DNA from: Piscicola geometra
Lineage: Eukaryota; Annelida; Clitellata; Hirudinida; Piscicolidae
Assembly: GCA_943735955.1 (NCBI GenBank)
Contig: OX030961.1
Coordinates: 18,501 to 82,500 of the forward strand
Direction of reading: 5' to 3'
DNA: 64,000 bases
This document shows, one piece after another, positions 49,901 to 63,387 of this stretch. Position 1 is the first letter of the stretch, and the number at the start of each line of letters is the position of its first letter. The notes under the pieces were generated by a model, which saw nothing but the letters and a program-made list of their open reading frames with translations, was not told the origin of the DNA and did not search any database. Position numbers and translations under genes: made by a program.

Positions 49901-52900
49901 TATTGGTTATTAACAAATATTGGATATTTACATATATTGCATATTTACATATATTGCATATTTACACATATTGCATATTTACATATATTGCATATTTACA
50001 TAAATTACATATTTACATATATTGGATATTTACATATATTGCATATTTACATATATTGCATATTTACATATATTGCATATTTACATATATTGCATATTTA
50101 CATATATTGCATCTTTAAATATATTGGATATTTACATATATTGCATATTTACATATATTGCATATTTACATATATTGCATCTTTGAATATATTGCATATT
50201 TACATATATTGCATATTTACATATATTGCACATTTACATATATTGCATATTTGCATATATTGCATATTTACATATAATGCATATTTACATATATTGCATA
50301 CTTACATATATTGCATATTTACATATATTGCATATTTACATATATTGCATATTTACATATATTGCAAATTTACATATATTGGATAATAACATATATTGGA
50401 TATTTACATATATTGCATATTTACATATATTGCATATTTACATATATTGCATATTGCATATTGCATATTAACATATATTAAATGTTTACATATATTGCAT
50501 ATTTACACATATTGCATATTTACATATATTACATATTTACATATATTGCATATTTACTTATATTGCATATTTACATATATTGCATATTTACATATATTGC
50601 ATATTTACATATATTGCATATTTACATATAATGCATTTTTACATGTTTGCATTTTTACATATATTGCATATTTACATATATTGCATATTTACATATATTG
50701 CATATTTACATATATTGCATATTTACATATATTGCATATTTACATATATTAAATGTTTACATATATTGCATATTTACACATATTGCATATTTACATATAT
50801 TGCATATTTACATATATTACATATTTACATATATTGCATATTTACATATATTGCATATTTACATTTATTGCATATTTACATATATTGCATATTTACATAT
50901 ATTGCATATTTACATATATTGCATATTTACATATATTGCATATTTACATATATTGCATATTTACATATATTGCATATTTACATATATTGCATATTTACAT
51001 ATATTGCATATTTACACATATTGCATATTTACATATATTGCATATTTACATAAATTACATATTTACATATATTGCATATTTACATATATTGCATATTTAC
51101 ATATATTGCATATTTACATATATTGCATATTTACATATATTACATACTTACATATATTGCATATTTACATATATTGCATATTTACATATATTGCATATTT
51201 ACATATATTGCATATTTACATATATTGCATATTTACATATATTGCAAATTTACATATATTGCATATTTACATATATTGCATATTTACATATATTGCATAT
51301 TTACATATATTGCATATTTACATATATTGCATATTTACATATATTAAATGTTTACATATATTGCATATTTACACATATTGCATATTTACATATATTGCAT
51401 ATTTACATATATTACATATTTACATATATTACATATTCACATATATTGCATATTTACATATATTGCATATTTACATATATTGCATATTTACATATATTGC
51501 ATATTTACATATATTGCATACTTACATATATTGAATATTTACATATATTGCATATTTACATATATTGCATATTTACATATATTGCATATTTACATATATT
51601 GCATATTTACATTTATTGCATATTTACATATATTGCATATTTACATATATTAAATGTTTACATATATTGCATATTTACACATATTGCATATTTACATATA
51701 TTGCATATTTACATATATTACATATTTACATATATTGCATATTTACATATATTGCATATTTACATTTATTGCATATTTACATATATTGCATATTTACATA
51801 TATTGCATATTTACATCTATTGCATATTTACATATATTGCATATTTACATATATTGCATATTTACATATATTGCATATATACATATATTGCATATTTACA
51901 TATATTGCATATTTACATATATTGCATATTTACATATATTAAATGTTTACATATATTGCATATTTACACATATTGCATATTTACATATATTGCATATTAA
52001 CATATATTGGTTATTAACAAATATTGGATATTTACATATATTGCATATTTACATATATTGCATATTTACACATATTGCATATTTACATATATTGCATATT
52101 TACATAAATTACATATTTACATATATTGGATATTTACATATATTGCATATTTACATATATTGCATATTTACATATATTGCATATTTACATATATTGCATA
52201 TTTACATATATTGCATCTTTAAATATATTGGATATTTACATATATTGCATATTTACATATATTGCATATTTACATATATTGCATCTTTGAATATATTGCA
52301 TATTTACATATATTGCATATTTACATATATTGCACATTTACATATATTGCATATTTGCATATATTGCATATTTGCATATATTGCATATTTACATATAATG
52401 CATATTTACATATATTGCATACTTACATATATTGCATATTTACATATATTGCATATTTACATATATTGCATATTTACATATATTGCAAATTTACATATAT
52501 TGGATATTAACATATATTGGATATTTACATATATTGCATATTTACATATATTGCATATTTACATATATTGCATATTGCATATTGCATATTAACATATATT
52601 AAATGTTTACATATATTGCATATTTACACATATTGCATATTTACATATATTACATATTTACATATATTGCATATTTACTTATATTGCATATTTACATATA
52701 TTGCATATTTACATATATTGCATATTTACATATATTGCATATTTACATATAATGCATTTTTACATATATTGCATTTTTACATATATTGCATATTTACATA
52801 TATTGCATATTTACATATATTGCATATTTACATATATTGCATATTTACATATATTGCATATTTACATATATTAAATGTTTACATATATTGCATATTTACA

Positions 52901-55650
52901 CATATTGCATATTTACATATATTGCATATTTACATATATTACATATTTACATATATTGCATATTTACATATATTGCATATTTACATTTATTGCATATTTA
53001 CATATATTGCATATTTACATATATTGCATATTTACATATATTGCATATTTACATATATTGCATATTTACATATATTGCATATTTACATATATTGCATATT
53101 TACATATATTGCATATTTACATATATTGCATATTTACACATATTGCATATTTACATATATTGCATATTTACATAAATTACATATTTACATATATTGCATA
53201 TTTACATATATTGCATATTTACATATATTGCATATTTACATATATTGCATATTTACATATATTACATACTTACATATATTGCATATTTACATATATTGCA
53301 TATTTACATATATTGCATATTTACATATATTGCATATTTACATATATTGCATATTTACATATATTGCAAATTTACATATATTGCATATTTACATATATTG
53401 CATATTTACATATATTGCATATTTACATATATTGCATATTTACATATATTGCATATTTACATATATTAAATGTTTACATATATTGCATATTTACACATAT
53501 TGCATATTTACATATATTACATATTTACATATATTGCATATTTAAATATATTGCATATTTACATATATTGCATATTTACATATATTGCATATTTACATAT
53601 ATTGCATATTTACATATATTGAATATTTACATATATTGCATATTTACATATATTGCATATTTACATATATTGCATATTTACATATATTGCATATTTACAT
53701 ATATTGCATATTTACATATATTGCATATTTACATATATTGCATATTTACATATATTGCATATTTACATATATTAAATGTTTACATATATTGCATATTTAC
53801 ACATATTGCATATTTACATATATTGCATATTTACATATATTACATATTTACATATATTAGATATTCACATATATTGCATATTTACATATATTGCATATTT
53901 ACATATATTGCATATTTACATATATTGCATATTTACATATATTGCATACTTACATATATTGAATATTTACATATATTGCATATTTACATATATTGCATAT
54001 TTACATATATTGCATATTTACATATATTGCATATTTACATTTATTGCATATTTACATATATTGCATATTTACATATATTAAATGTTTACATATATTGCAT
54101 ATTTACACATATTGCATATTTACATATATTGCATATTTACATATATTACATATTTACATATATTGCATATTTACATATATTGCATATTTACATTTATTGC
54201 ATATTTACATATATTGCATATTTACATATATTGCATATTTACATATATTGCATATTTACATATATTGCATATTTACATATATTGCATATTTACATATATT
54301 GCATATATACATATATTGCATATTTACATATATTGCATATTTACATATATTGCATATTTACATATATTGAATGTTTACATATATTGCATATTTACACATA
54401 TTGCATATTTACATATATTGCATATTAACATATATTGGTTATTAACAAATATTGGATATTTACATATATTGCATATTTACATATATTGCATATTTACACA
54501 TATTGCATATTTACATATATTGCATATTTACATAAATTACATATTTACATATATTGGATATTTACATATATTGCATATTTACATATATTGCATATTTACA
54601 TATATTGCATATTTACATATATTGCATATTTACATATATTGCATCTTTAAATATATTGGATATTTACATATATTGCATATTTACATATATTGCATATTTA
54701 CATATATTGCATCTTTGAATATATTGCATATTTACATATATTGCATATTTACATATATTGCACATTTACATATATTGCATATTTGCATATATTGCATATT
54801 TACATATAATGCATATTTACATATATTGCATACTTACATATATTGCATATTTACATATATTGCATATTTACATATATTGCATATTTACATATATTGCAAA
54901 TTTACATATATTGGATATTAACATATATTGGATATTTACATATATTGCATATTTACATATATTGCATATTTACATATATTGCATATTGCATATTGCATAT
55001 TAACATATATTAAATGTTTACATATAATGCATATTTACACATATTGCATATTTACATATATTACATATTTACATATATTGCATATTTACTTATATTGCAT
55101 ATTTACATATATTGCATATTTACATATATTGCATATTTACATATATTGCATATTTACATATAATGCATTTTTACATATATTGCATTTTTACATATATTGC
55201 ATATTTACATATATTGCATATTTACATATATTGCATATTTACATATATTGCATATTTACATATATTGCATATTTACATATATTAAATGTTTACATATATT
55301 GCATATTTACACATATTGCATATTTACATATATTGCATATTTACATATATTACATATTTACATATATTACATATTTACATATATTGCATATTTACATATA
55401 TTGCATATTTACATTTATTGCATATTTACATATATTGCATATTTACATATATTGCATATTTACATATATTGCATATTTACATATATTGCATATTTACATA
55501 TATTGCATATTTACATATATTGCATATTTACATATATTGCATATTTACATATATTGCATATTTACATATATTGCATATTTACATATATTGCATATTTACA
55601 TATATTGCATATTTACATATATTGCATATTTACATATATTGCATATTTAA
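49505..55650. repeat. Zone E: higher-order repeats of 2104-2122 and 2411-2428 bp
   Basis: Three related modules follow one another. The TTAAATG mark at 49550 recurs at 51654 and 54082 (offsets 2104 and 2428 bp), and the TGCA triplet at 50449 recurs at 52570 and 54981 (2121 and 2411 bp). The first copy holds a 16-bp unit (TTTTTACATGTTTGCA, 50636-50651), which explains why 2121 is one base short of the phase expected from the triplet alone. The final 200 bp before 55651 is a run of near-consensus units leading into the first telomere-hexamer block. Confidence 0.83.
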
Positions 55651-55940
55651 CCCTAATTCTAACCCTAACCCTAACCCTAACCCTAACCCTAACCCTAACC
55701 CTAACCCTAACCCTAACTTTAATCCTAACCCTAACCCTAACCCTAACCCTAACCCTAATCCTAACCCTAACCCTAACCCTAACCCTAACCCTAACCCTAA
55801 CCCTAACCCTAACCCTAACCCTAACCCTAACCCTAACCCTAACCCTAACCATAACCCTTACCCTAACCCTAACCCTAACCCTAACCCTAACCCTAATCCT
55901 AACCCTAACCCTAACCCTAACCCTAACCCTAACCCTAACC
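55651..55940 (-). repeat. Interstitial telomere-type repeat block 1 (290 bp)
   Basis: Forty-eight hexamers plus CC, reading CCCTAA on + and TTAGGG on -. Order: CCCTAA, TTCTAA, 9 CCCTAA, CTTTAA, TCCTAA, 5 CCCTAA, TCCTAA, 14 CCCTAA, CCATAA, CCCTTA, 6 CCCTAA, TCCTAA, 6 CCCTAA, CC. The hexamer frame is never broken. The block is entered from a satellite unit cut after TATTTA and left into CATATTTAC. The G-rich - strand could form G-quadruplexes, a general property of TTAGGG repeats. This is the longest block and, unlike the other three, has no 1-bp deletion, so it is closest to the ancestral form. Confidence 0.97.
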
Positions 55941-58900
55941 ATATTTACATATATTGCATATTTACACATATTGCATCTTTACATATATTGCATATTTACA
56001 TATTTTGCATATTTACATATATTGCATCTTTAAATATATTGCATATTTACATATTTTGCATATTTACATATATTGCATATTTACATATATTGCATATTTG
56101 CATATATTGCATATTTACATATAATGCATATTTACATATATTGCATACTTACATATATTGCATATTTACATATATTGCATATTTACATATATTGCATATT
56201 TACATATATTGCATATTTACATATATTGCATATTTACATATATTGCATATTAACATATATTGCATATTTACATATATTGCATACTTACATATATTGCATA
56301 TATACATATATTGCATATTTACATATATTGCATATTTACATATATTGCATATTTACATATTTTGCATATTTACATATATTGCATATTTACATATATTGCA
56401 TATTTACATATATTGCATATTTACATATATTGCATCTTTAAATATATTGCATATTTACCTATATTGCATATTTACATATATTGCATATTTACATATATTG
56501 CATATTTACATATTTTGCATATTAACATATATTGGATATTTACATATATTGCATATTTACATATATTGCATATTTACATATATTGCATCTTTAAATATAT
56601 TGCATATTTACATATATTGCATATTTACATATATTGCATATTTACATATATTGCATATTTGCATATATTGCATATTTACATATAATGCATATTTACATAT
56701 ATTGCATACTTACAAATATTGCATATTTACATATATTGCATATTTACATATATTGCATATTTACATATATTGCAAATTTACATATATTGGATATTAACAT
56801 ATATTGGATATTTACATATATTGCATATTTACATATATTGCATATTTACATATATTGCATATTGCATATTGCATATTTACATATATTAAATGTTTACATA
56901 TATTGCATATTTACACATATTGCATATTTACATATATTACATATTTACATATATTGCATATTTACTTATATTGCATATTTACATATATTGCATATTTACA
57001 TATATTGCATATTTACATATATTGCATATTTACATATAATGCATATTTACATATATTGCATATTTACATATATTGCATATTTACATATATTGCATATTTA
57101 CATATAATGCATATTTACATATATTGCATATTTACATATATTGCATATTTACATATATTGCATATATACATATATTGCATATTTACATATATTGCATATT
57201 TACATATATTGCATATTTACATATTTTGCATATTAACATATATTGGATATTTACATATATTGCATATTTACATATATTGCATATTTACATATATTGCATC
57301 TTTAAATATATTGCATATTTACATATATTGCATATTTACATATATTGCATATTTACATATATTGCATATTTGCATATATTGCATATTTACATATAATGCA
57401 TATTTACATATATTGCATACTTACATATATTGCATATTTACATATATTGCATATTTACATATATTGCATATTTACATATATTGCAAATTTACATATATTG
57501 GATATTAACATATATTGGATATTTACATATATTGCATATTTACATATATTGCATATTTACATATATTGCATATTGCATATTGCATATTTACATATATTAA
57601 ATGTTTACATATATTGCATATTTACACATATTGCATATTTACATATATTACATATTTACATATATTGCATATTTACTTATATTGCATATTTACATATATT
57701 GCATATTTACATATATTGCATATTTACATATATTGCATATTTACATATAATGCATATTTACATATATTGCATATTTACATATATTGCATATTTACATATA
57801 TTGCATATTTACATATAATGCATATTTACATATATTGCATATTTACATATATTGCATATTTACATATATTAAATGTTTACATATATTGCATATTTACATA
57901 TATTGCATATTTACATATATTGCATATTTACATATATTGCATATTTACATATATTGCATATTTACATATATTGCATATTTACATATATTGCATATTAACA
58001 TATATTGCATATTTACATATATTGCATACTTACATATATTGCATATATACATATATTGCATATTTACATATATTGCATATTTACATATATTGCATATTTA
58101 CATATTTTGCATATTTACATATATTGCATATTTACATATATTGCATATTTACATATATTGCATATTTACATATATTGCATCTTTAAATATATTGCATATT
58201 TACCTATATTGCATATTTACATATATTGCATATTTACATATATTGCATATTTACATATTTTGCATATTAACATATATTGGATATTTACATATATTGCATA
58301 TTTACATATATTGCATATTTACATATATTGCATCTTTAAATATATTGCATATTTACATATATTGCATATTTACATATATTGCATATTTACATATATTGCA
58401 TATTTGCATATATTGCATATTTACATATAATGCATATTTACATATATTGCATACTTACAAATATTGCATATTTACATATATTGCATATTTACATATATTG
58501 CATATTTACATATATTGCAAATTTACATATATTGGATATTAACATATATTGGATATTTACATATATTGCATATTTACATATATTGCATATTTACATATAT
58601 TGCATATTGCATATTGCATATTTACATATATTAAATGTTTACATATATTGCATATTTACACATATTGCATATTTACATATATTACATATTTACATATATT
58701 GCATATTTACTTATATTGCATATTTACATATATTGCATATTTACATATATTGCATATTTACATATATTGCATATTTACATATAATGCATATTTACATATA
58801 TTGCATATTTACATATATTGCATATTTACATATATTGCATATTTACATATAATGCATATTTACATATATTGCATATTTACATATATTGCATATTTACATA

Positions 58901-59931
58901 TATTGCATATATACATATATTGCATATTTACATATATTGCATATTTACATATATTGCATATTTACATATTTTGCATATTAACATATATTGGATATTTACA
59001 TATATTGCATATTTACATATATTGCATATTTACATATATTGCATCTTTAAATATATTGCATATTTACATATATTGCATATTTACATATATTGCATATTTA
59101 CATATATTGCATATTTGCATATATTGCATATTTACATATAATGCATATTTACATATATTGCATACTTACATATATTGCATATTTACATATATTGCATATT
59201 TACATATATTGCATATTTACATATATTGCAAATTTACATATATTGGATATTAACATATATTGGATATTTACATATATTGCATATTTACATATATTGCATA
59301 TTTACATATATTGCATATTGCATATTGCATATTTACATATATTAAATGTTTACATATATTGCATATTTACACATATTGCATATTTACATATATTACATAT
59401 TTACATATATTGCATATTTACTTATATTGCATATTTACATATATTGCATATTTACATATATTGCATATTTACATATATTGCATATTTACATATAATGCAT
59501 ATTTACATATATTGCATATTTACATATATTGCATATTTACATATATTGCATATTTACATATAATGCATATTTACATATATTGCATATTTACATATATTGC
59601 ATATTTACATATATTAAATGTGTACATATATTGCATATTTACACATATTGCATATTTACATATATTGCATATTTACATATCTTACATATTTACATATATT
59701 GCATATTTACATATATTGCATATTTACATTTATTGCATATTTACATATATTGCATATTTACATATATTGCATATTTACATATATTGCATATTTACATATA
59801 TTGCATATTTACATATATTGCATATTTACATATATTGCATATTTACATATATTGCATATTTACATATATTGCATATTTACATATATTGCATATTTACATA
59901 TATTGCATATTTACATATATTGCATATTTAA
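55941..59931. repeat. Satellite spacer with 1745-bp tandem repeat containing 711-bp modules
   Basis: TGCA ladders at 56857, 57568, 58602 and 59313 are spaced 711, 1034 and 711 bp. A segment of about 56200-57850 is repeated at 57945-59595 with offset 1745 bp; a rare TTTACCTAT unit at 56457 and 58202 confirms it. 711 bp is 41x17+14 and 1745 bp is 102x17+11, exactly as expected for one and two ladders. A 711-bp module was thus repeated first and the pair duplicated later. Confidence 0.88.
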
Positions 59932-60208
59932 CCCTAATTCTAACCCTAACCCTAACCCTAACCCTAACCCTAACCCTAACCCTAACCCTAACCCTAACTT
60001 TAATCCTAACCCTAACCCTAACCCTAACCCTAACCCTAATCCTAACCCTAACCCTAACCCTAACCCTAACCCTAACCCTAACCCTAACCCTAACCCTAAC
60101 CCTAACCCTAACCCTAACCATAACCCTTACCCTAACCCTAACCCTAACCCTAACCTAACCCTAATCCTAACCCTAACCCTAACCCTAACCCTAACCCTAA
60201 CCCTAACC
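59932..60208 (-). repeat. Interstitial telomere-type repeat block 2 (277 bp)
   Basis: Same order of variant hexamers as block 1: TTCTAA at 59938, CTTTAA at 59998, TCCTAA at 60004, 60040 and 60165, CCATAA at 60118, CCCTTA at 60124. Perfect CCCTAA runs are 9, 5, 12, 5 and 6 copies, with one 5-bp unit CCTAA (a lost C) at 60154-60158 inside the fourth stretch. Entry and exit junctions are identical to block 1, so it is a copy of the same insertion and not an independent one. Confidence 0.97.
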
Positions 60209-61539
60209 ATATTTACATATATTGCATATTTACACATATTGCATCTTTACATATATTGCATATTTACATATATTGCATATTTACATATATTGCATCTTTA
60301 AATATATTGCATATTTACATATTTTGCATATTTACATATATTGCATATTTACATATATTGCATATTTGCATATATTGCATATTTACATATAATGCATATT
60401 TACATATATTGCATACTTACATATATTGCATATTTACATATATTGCATATTTACATATATTGCATATTTACATATATTGCATATTTACATATATTGCATA
60501 TTTACATATATTGCATATTTACATATATTGCATATTTGCATATATTGCATATTTACATATAATGCATATTTACATATATTGCATATTTACATATATTGCA
60601 TATATACATATATTGCATATTTACATATATTGCATATTTACATATATTGCATATTTACATATATTGCATATTTACATATATTGCATATTTACATATATTG
60701 CATATTTACATATATTGCATATTTGCATATATTGCATTTTTACATATAATGCATATTTACATATATTGCATATTTACATATATTGCATATTTACATATAT
60801 TGCATATTTACATATATTGCAAATTTACATATATTGGATATTAACATATATTGGATATTTACATATATTGCATATTTACATATATTGCATATTTACATAT
60901 ATTGCATATTGCATATTGCATATTTACATATATTAAATGTTTACATATATTGCATATTTACACATATTGCATATTTACATATATTACATATTTACATATA
61001 TTGCATATTTACTTATATTGCATATTTACATATATTGCATATTTACATATATTGCATATTTACATATATTGCATATTTACATATAATGCATATTTACATA
61101 TATTGCATATTTACATATATTGCATATTTACATATATTGCATATTTACATATATTGCATATTTACATATATTGCATATTTACATATATTGCATATTTACA
61201 TATATTAAATGTTTACATATATTGCATATTTACACATATTGCATATTTACATATATTGCATATTTACATATATTACATATTTACATATATTGCATATTTA
61301 CATATATTGCATATTTACATTTATTGCATATTTACATGTATTGCATATTTACATATATTGCATATTTACATATATTGCATATTTACATATATTGCATATT
61401 TACATATATTGCATATTTACATATATTGCATATTTACATATATTGCATATTTACATATATTGCATATTTACATATATTGCATATTTACATATATTGCATA
61501 TTTACATATATTGCATATTTACATATATTGCATATTTAA

Positions 61540-61816
61540 CCCTAATTCTAACCCTAACCCTAACCCTAACCCTAACCCTAACCCTAACCCTAACCCTAAC
61601 CCTAACCCTAACTTTAATCCTAACCCTAACCCTAACCCTAACCCTAACCCTAATCCTAACCCTAACCCTAACCCTAACCCTAACCCTAACCCTAACCCTA
61701 ACCCTAACCCTAACCCTAACCCTAACCATAACCCTTACCCTAACCCTAACCCTAACCCTAACCTAACCCTAATCCTAACCCTAACCCTAACCCTAACCCT
61801 AACCCTAACCCTAACC
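61540..61816 (-). repeat. Interstitial telomere-type repeat block 3 (277 bp)
   Basis: Variant hexamers in the same order as blocks 1 and 2: TTCTAA 61546, CTTTAA 61612, TCCTAA 61618, 61654 and 61773, CCATAA 61726, CCCTTA 61732, with the 5-bp CCTAA at 61762-61766. CCCTAA runs are 10, 5, 11, 5 and 6. Same total length as block 2 but by a different balance (10 and 11 against 9 and 12). The first distinctive unit to the right reads CACTTATTG (61841) where blocks 1 and 2 have CACATATTG. Confidence 0.97.
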
Positions 61817-63116
61817 ATATTTACATATATTGCATATTTACACTTATTGCATCTTTACATATATTGCATATTTACATATATTGCATATTTACATATATTG
61901 CATCTTTAAATATATTGCATATTTACATATTTTGCATATTTACATATATTGCATATTTACATATATTGCATATTTGCATATATTGCATATTTACATATAA
62001 TGCATATTTACATATATTGCATACTTACATATATTGCATATTTACATATATTGCATATTTACATATATTGCATATTTACATATATTGCATATTTACATAT
62101 ATTGCATATTTACATATATTGCATATTTACATATATTGCATATTTACATATATTGCATACTTACATATATTGCATATATACATATATTGCATATTTACAT
62201 ATATTGCATATTTACATATATTGCATATTTACATATTTTGCATATTTACATATATTGCATATTTACATATATTGCATATTTACATATATTGCATATTTAC
62301 ATATATTGCATCTTTAAATATATTGCATATTTACATATATTGCATATTTACATATATTGCATATTTACATATATTGCATATTTGCATATATTGCATATTT
62401 ACATATAATGCATATTTACATATATTGCAAATTTACATATATTGCATATATACATATATTGCATATTTACATATATTGCATATTTACATATATTGCATAT
62501 TTACATATTTTGCATATTAACATATATTAGATATTTACATATATTGCATATTTACATATATTGCATATTTACATATATTGCATCTTTAAATATATTGCAT
62601 ATTTACATATATTGCATATTTACATATATTGCATATTTACATATATTGCATATTTGCATATATTGCATATTTACATATAATGCATATTTACATATATTGC
62701 ATACTTACATATATTGCATATTTACATATATTGCATATTTACATATATTGCATATTTACATATATTGCATATTTACATATATTGCATATTTACATATATT
62801 GCATATTTACATGTATTGCATATTTACATATATTGCATATTAACATATATTGGTTATTAACAAATATTGGATATCTACATATATTGCATATTTACATATA
62901 TTGCATATTTACATATATTGCATCTTAACATATATTGGATATTAACATATATTGGATATTTACATATATTGCATATTTACATATATTGCATATTTACATA
63001 TATTGCATATTTACATATATTGCATATTTACATATATTGCATATTTACATATATTGCATATTTACATATATTGCATATTTACATATATTGCATATTTACA
63101 TATATTGCATATTTAA

Positions 63117-63387
63117 CCCTAATTCTAACCCTAACCCTAACCCTAACCCTAACCCTAACCCTAACCCTAACCCTAACCCTAACCCTAACTTTAATCCTAA
63201 CCCTAACCCTAACCCTAACCCTAACCCTAATCCTAACCCTAACCCTAACCCTAACCCTAACCCTAACCCTAACCCTAACCCTAACCCTAACCCTAACCCT
63301 AACCATAACCCTTACCCTAACCCTAACCCTAACCTAACCCTAATCCTAACCCTAACCCTAACCCTAACCCTAACCCTAACCCTAACC
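63117..63387 (-). repeat. Interstitial telomere-type repeat block 4 (271 bp)
   Basis: Same variant order again: TTCTAA 63123, CTTTAA 63189, TCCTAA 63195, 63231 and 63344, CCATAA 63303, CCCTTA 63309, with the 5-bp CCTAA at 63333-63337. CCCTAA runs are 10, 5, 11, 4 and 6, so it differs from block 3 by one hexamer in the fourth stretch. It shares CACTTATTG in the right flank (63412) with block 3, which makes blocks 3 and 4 nearest relatives. Confidence 0.97.

Larger units (their letters stand above)
35286..50448. repeat. Zone D: satellite without 18-bp units
   Basis: After 35285 the 18-bp units disappear, while TTAAATG, TTAAAAG, TTGAATATT and TATTGG units become regular. The register is kept except for one 19-bp unit at 37258-37276, which has two extra bases (ATATATATAG). 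TAATGCATATGTAC marks fall at 37751, 38244, 39417, 40539, 43616, 46574 and 48614, with every interval a multiple of 17. Confidence 0.85.
27819..50651. repeat. Rare units of abnormal length (16 and 19 bp)
   Basis: Apart from the 18-bp and 7-bp families I find only five length variants: 16-bp units at 27819-27834, 28447-28462, 30249-30264 and 50636-50651, and a 19-bp unit at 37258-37276. The 27819 and 30249 units are the same event copied by segment duplication. They serve as private landmarks for checking an assembly. Confidence 0.8.
50449..60920. repeat. Contracted 7-bp units: GCATATTGCATATTGCA ladder, 8 copies
   Basis: At 50449, 52570, 54981, 56857, 57568, 58602, 59313 and 60904 two successive units are cut to TATTGCA (7 bp, lacking TTTACATATA), so three TGCA palindromes fall 7 bp apart. 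Each ladder shifts the register by 14 (modulo 17). It is followed by TATTAACATATATTAAATG in the first three copies and by TATTTACATATATTAAATG in the last five, so the copies form two subtypes. None occurs before 50449. Confidence 0.92.
13425..62870. repeat. GGTTATTAACAAATATTGG marker units, 13 copies
   Basis: This 19-base signature spans two adjacent variant units and starts at 13425, 26643, 27051, 36677, 42714, 44703, 45451, 45672, 47661, 49905, 52009, 54437 and 62852. Each copy is preceded by GCATATTAACATATATT. Spacing between successive copies reports segment duplication: 42714 to 44703 is 1989 bp, 44703 to 45672 is 969 bp, 45672 to 47661 is 1989 bp, 49905 to 52009 is 2104 bp and 52009 to 54437 is 2428 bp. 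It is absent from the first 13.4 kb. Confidence 0.9.
60209..63387. repeat. Telomere-block-bearing higher-order repeat, periods 1608 and 1577 bp
   Basis: Satellite plus hexamer block recurs as a unit. Block starts at 59932, 61540 and 63117 are 1608 and 1577 bp apart, and flanking satellite marks also repeat: CATCTTTAAAT, TTTTGCATATT, TTTGCAT, TAATGCAT and GCATACTTACAT to the right of each block. Spacer contents are not identical. 60209-61539 carries a TGCA ladder at 60904 and a TTAAATG module near 61206, while 61817-63116 instead carries GGTTATTAACAAATATTGG at 62852. The spacers were therefore rearranged after or during amplification. Confidence 0.85.

Noticed and set aside
55651..55940. A true chromosome end or plant-type telomere
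   Set aside because: Blocks are under 300 bp, degenerate and flanked by satellite on both sides, so they are interstitial. Spacing is six, not seven (plant) or five (insect).
55613..55969. Minus-strand open frame of alternating Arg-Val residues, with similar ones at 59894-60121, 61502-61729 and 63079-63306
   Set aside because: This is translation of TTAGGG hexamers. The matching + strand gives Leu-Thr and Asn-Pro repeats. No coding evidence.
60154..60158. 5-bp CCTAA unit as evidence for an insect-type TTAGG telomere
   Set aside because: It is a single deletion inherited by blocks 2-4 at the same place; all other units are hexamers.
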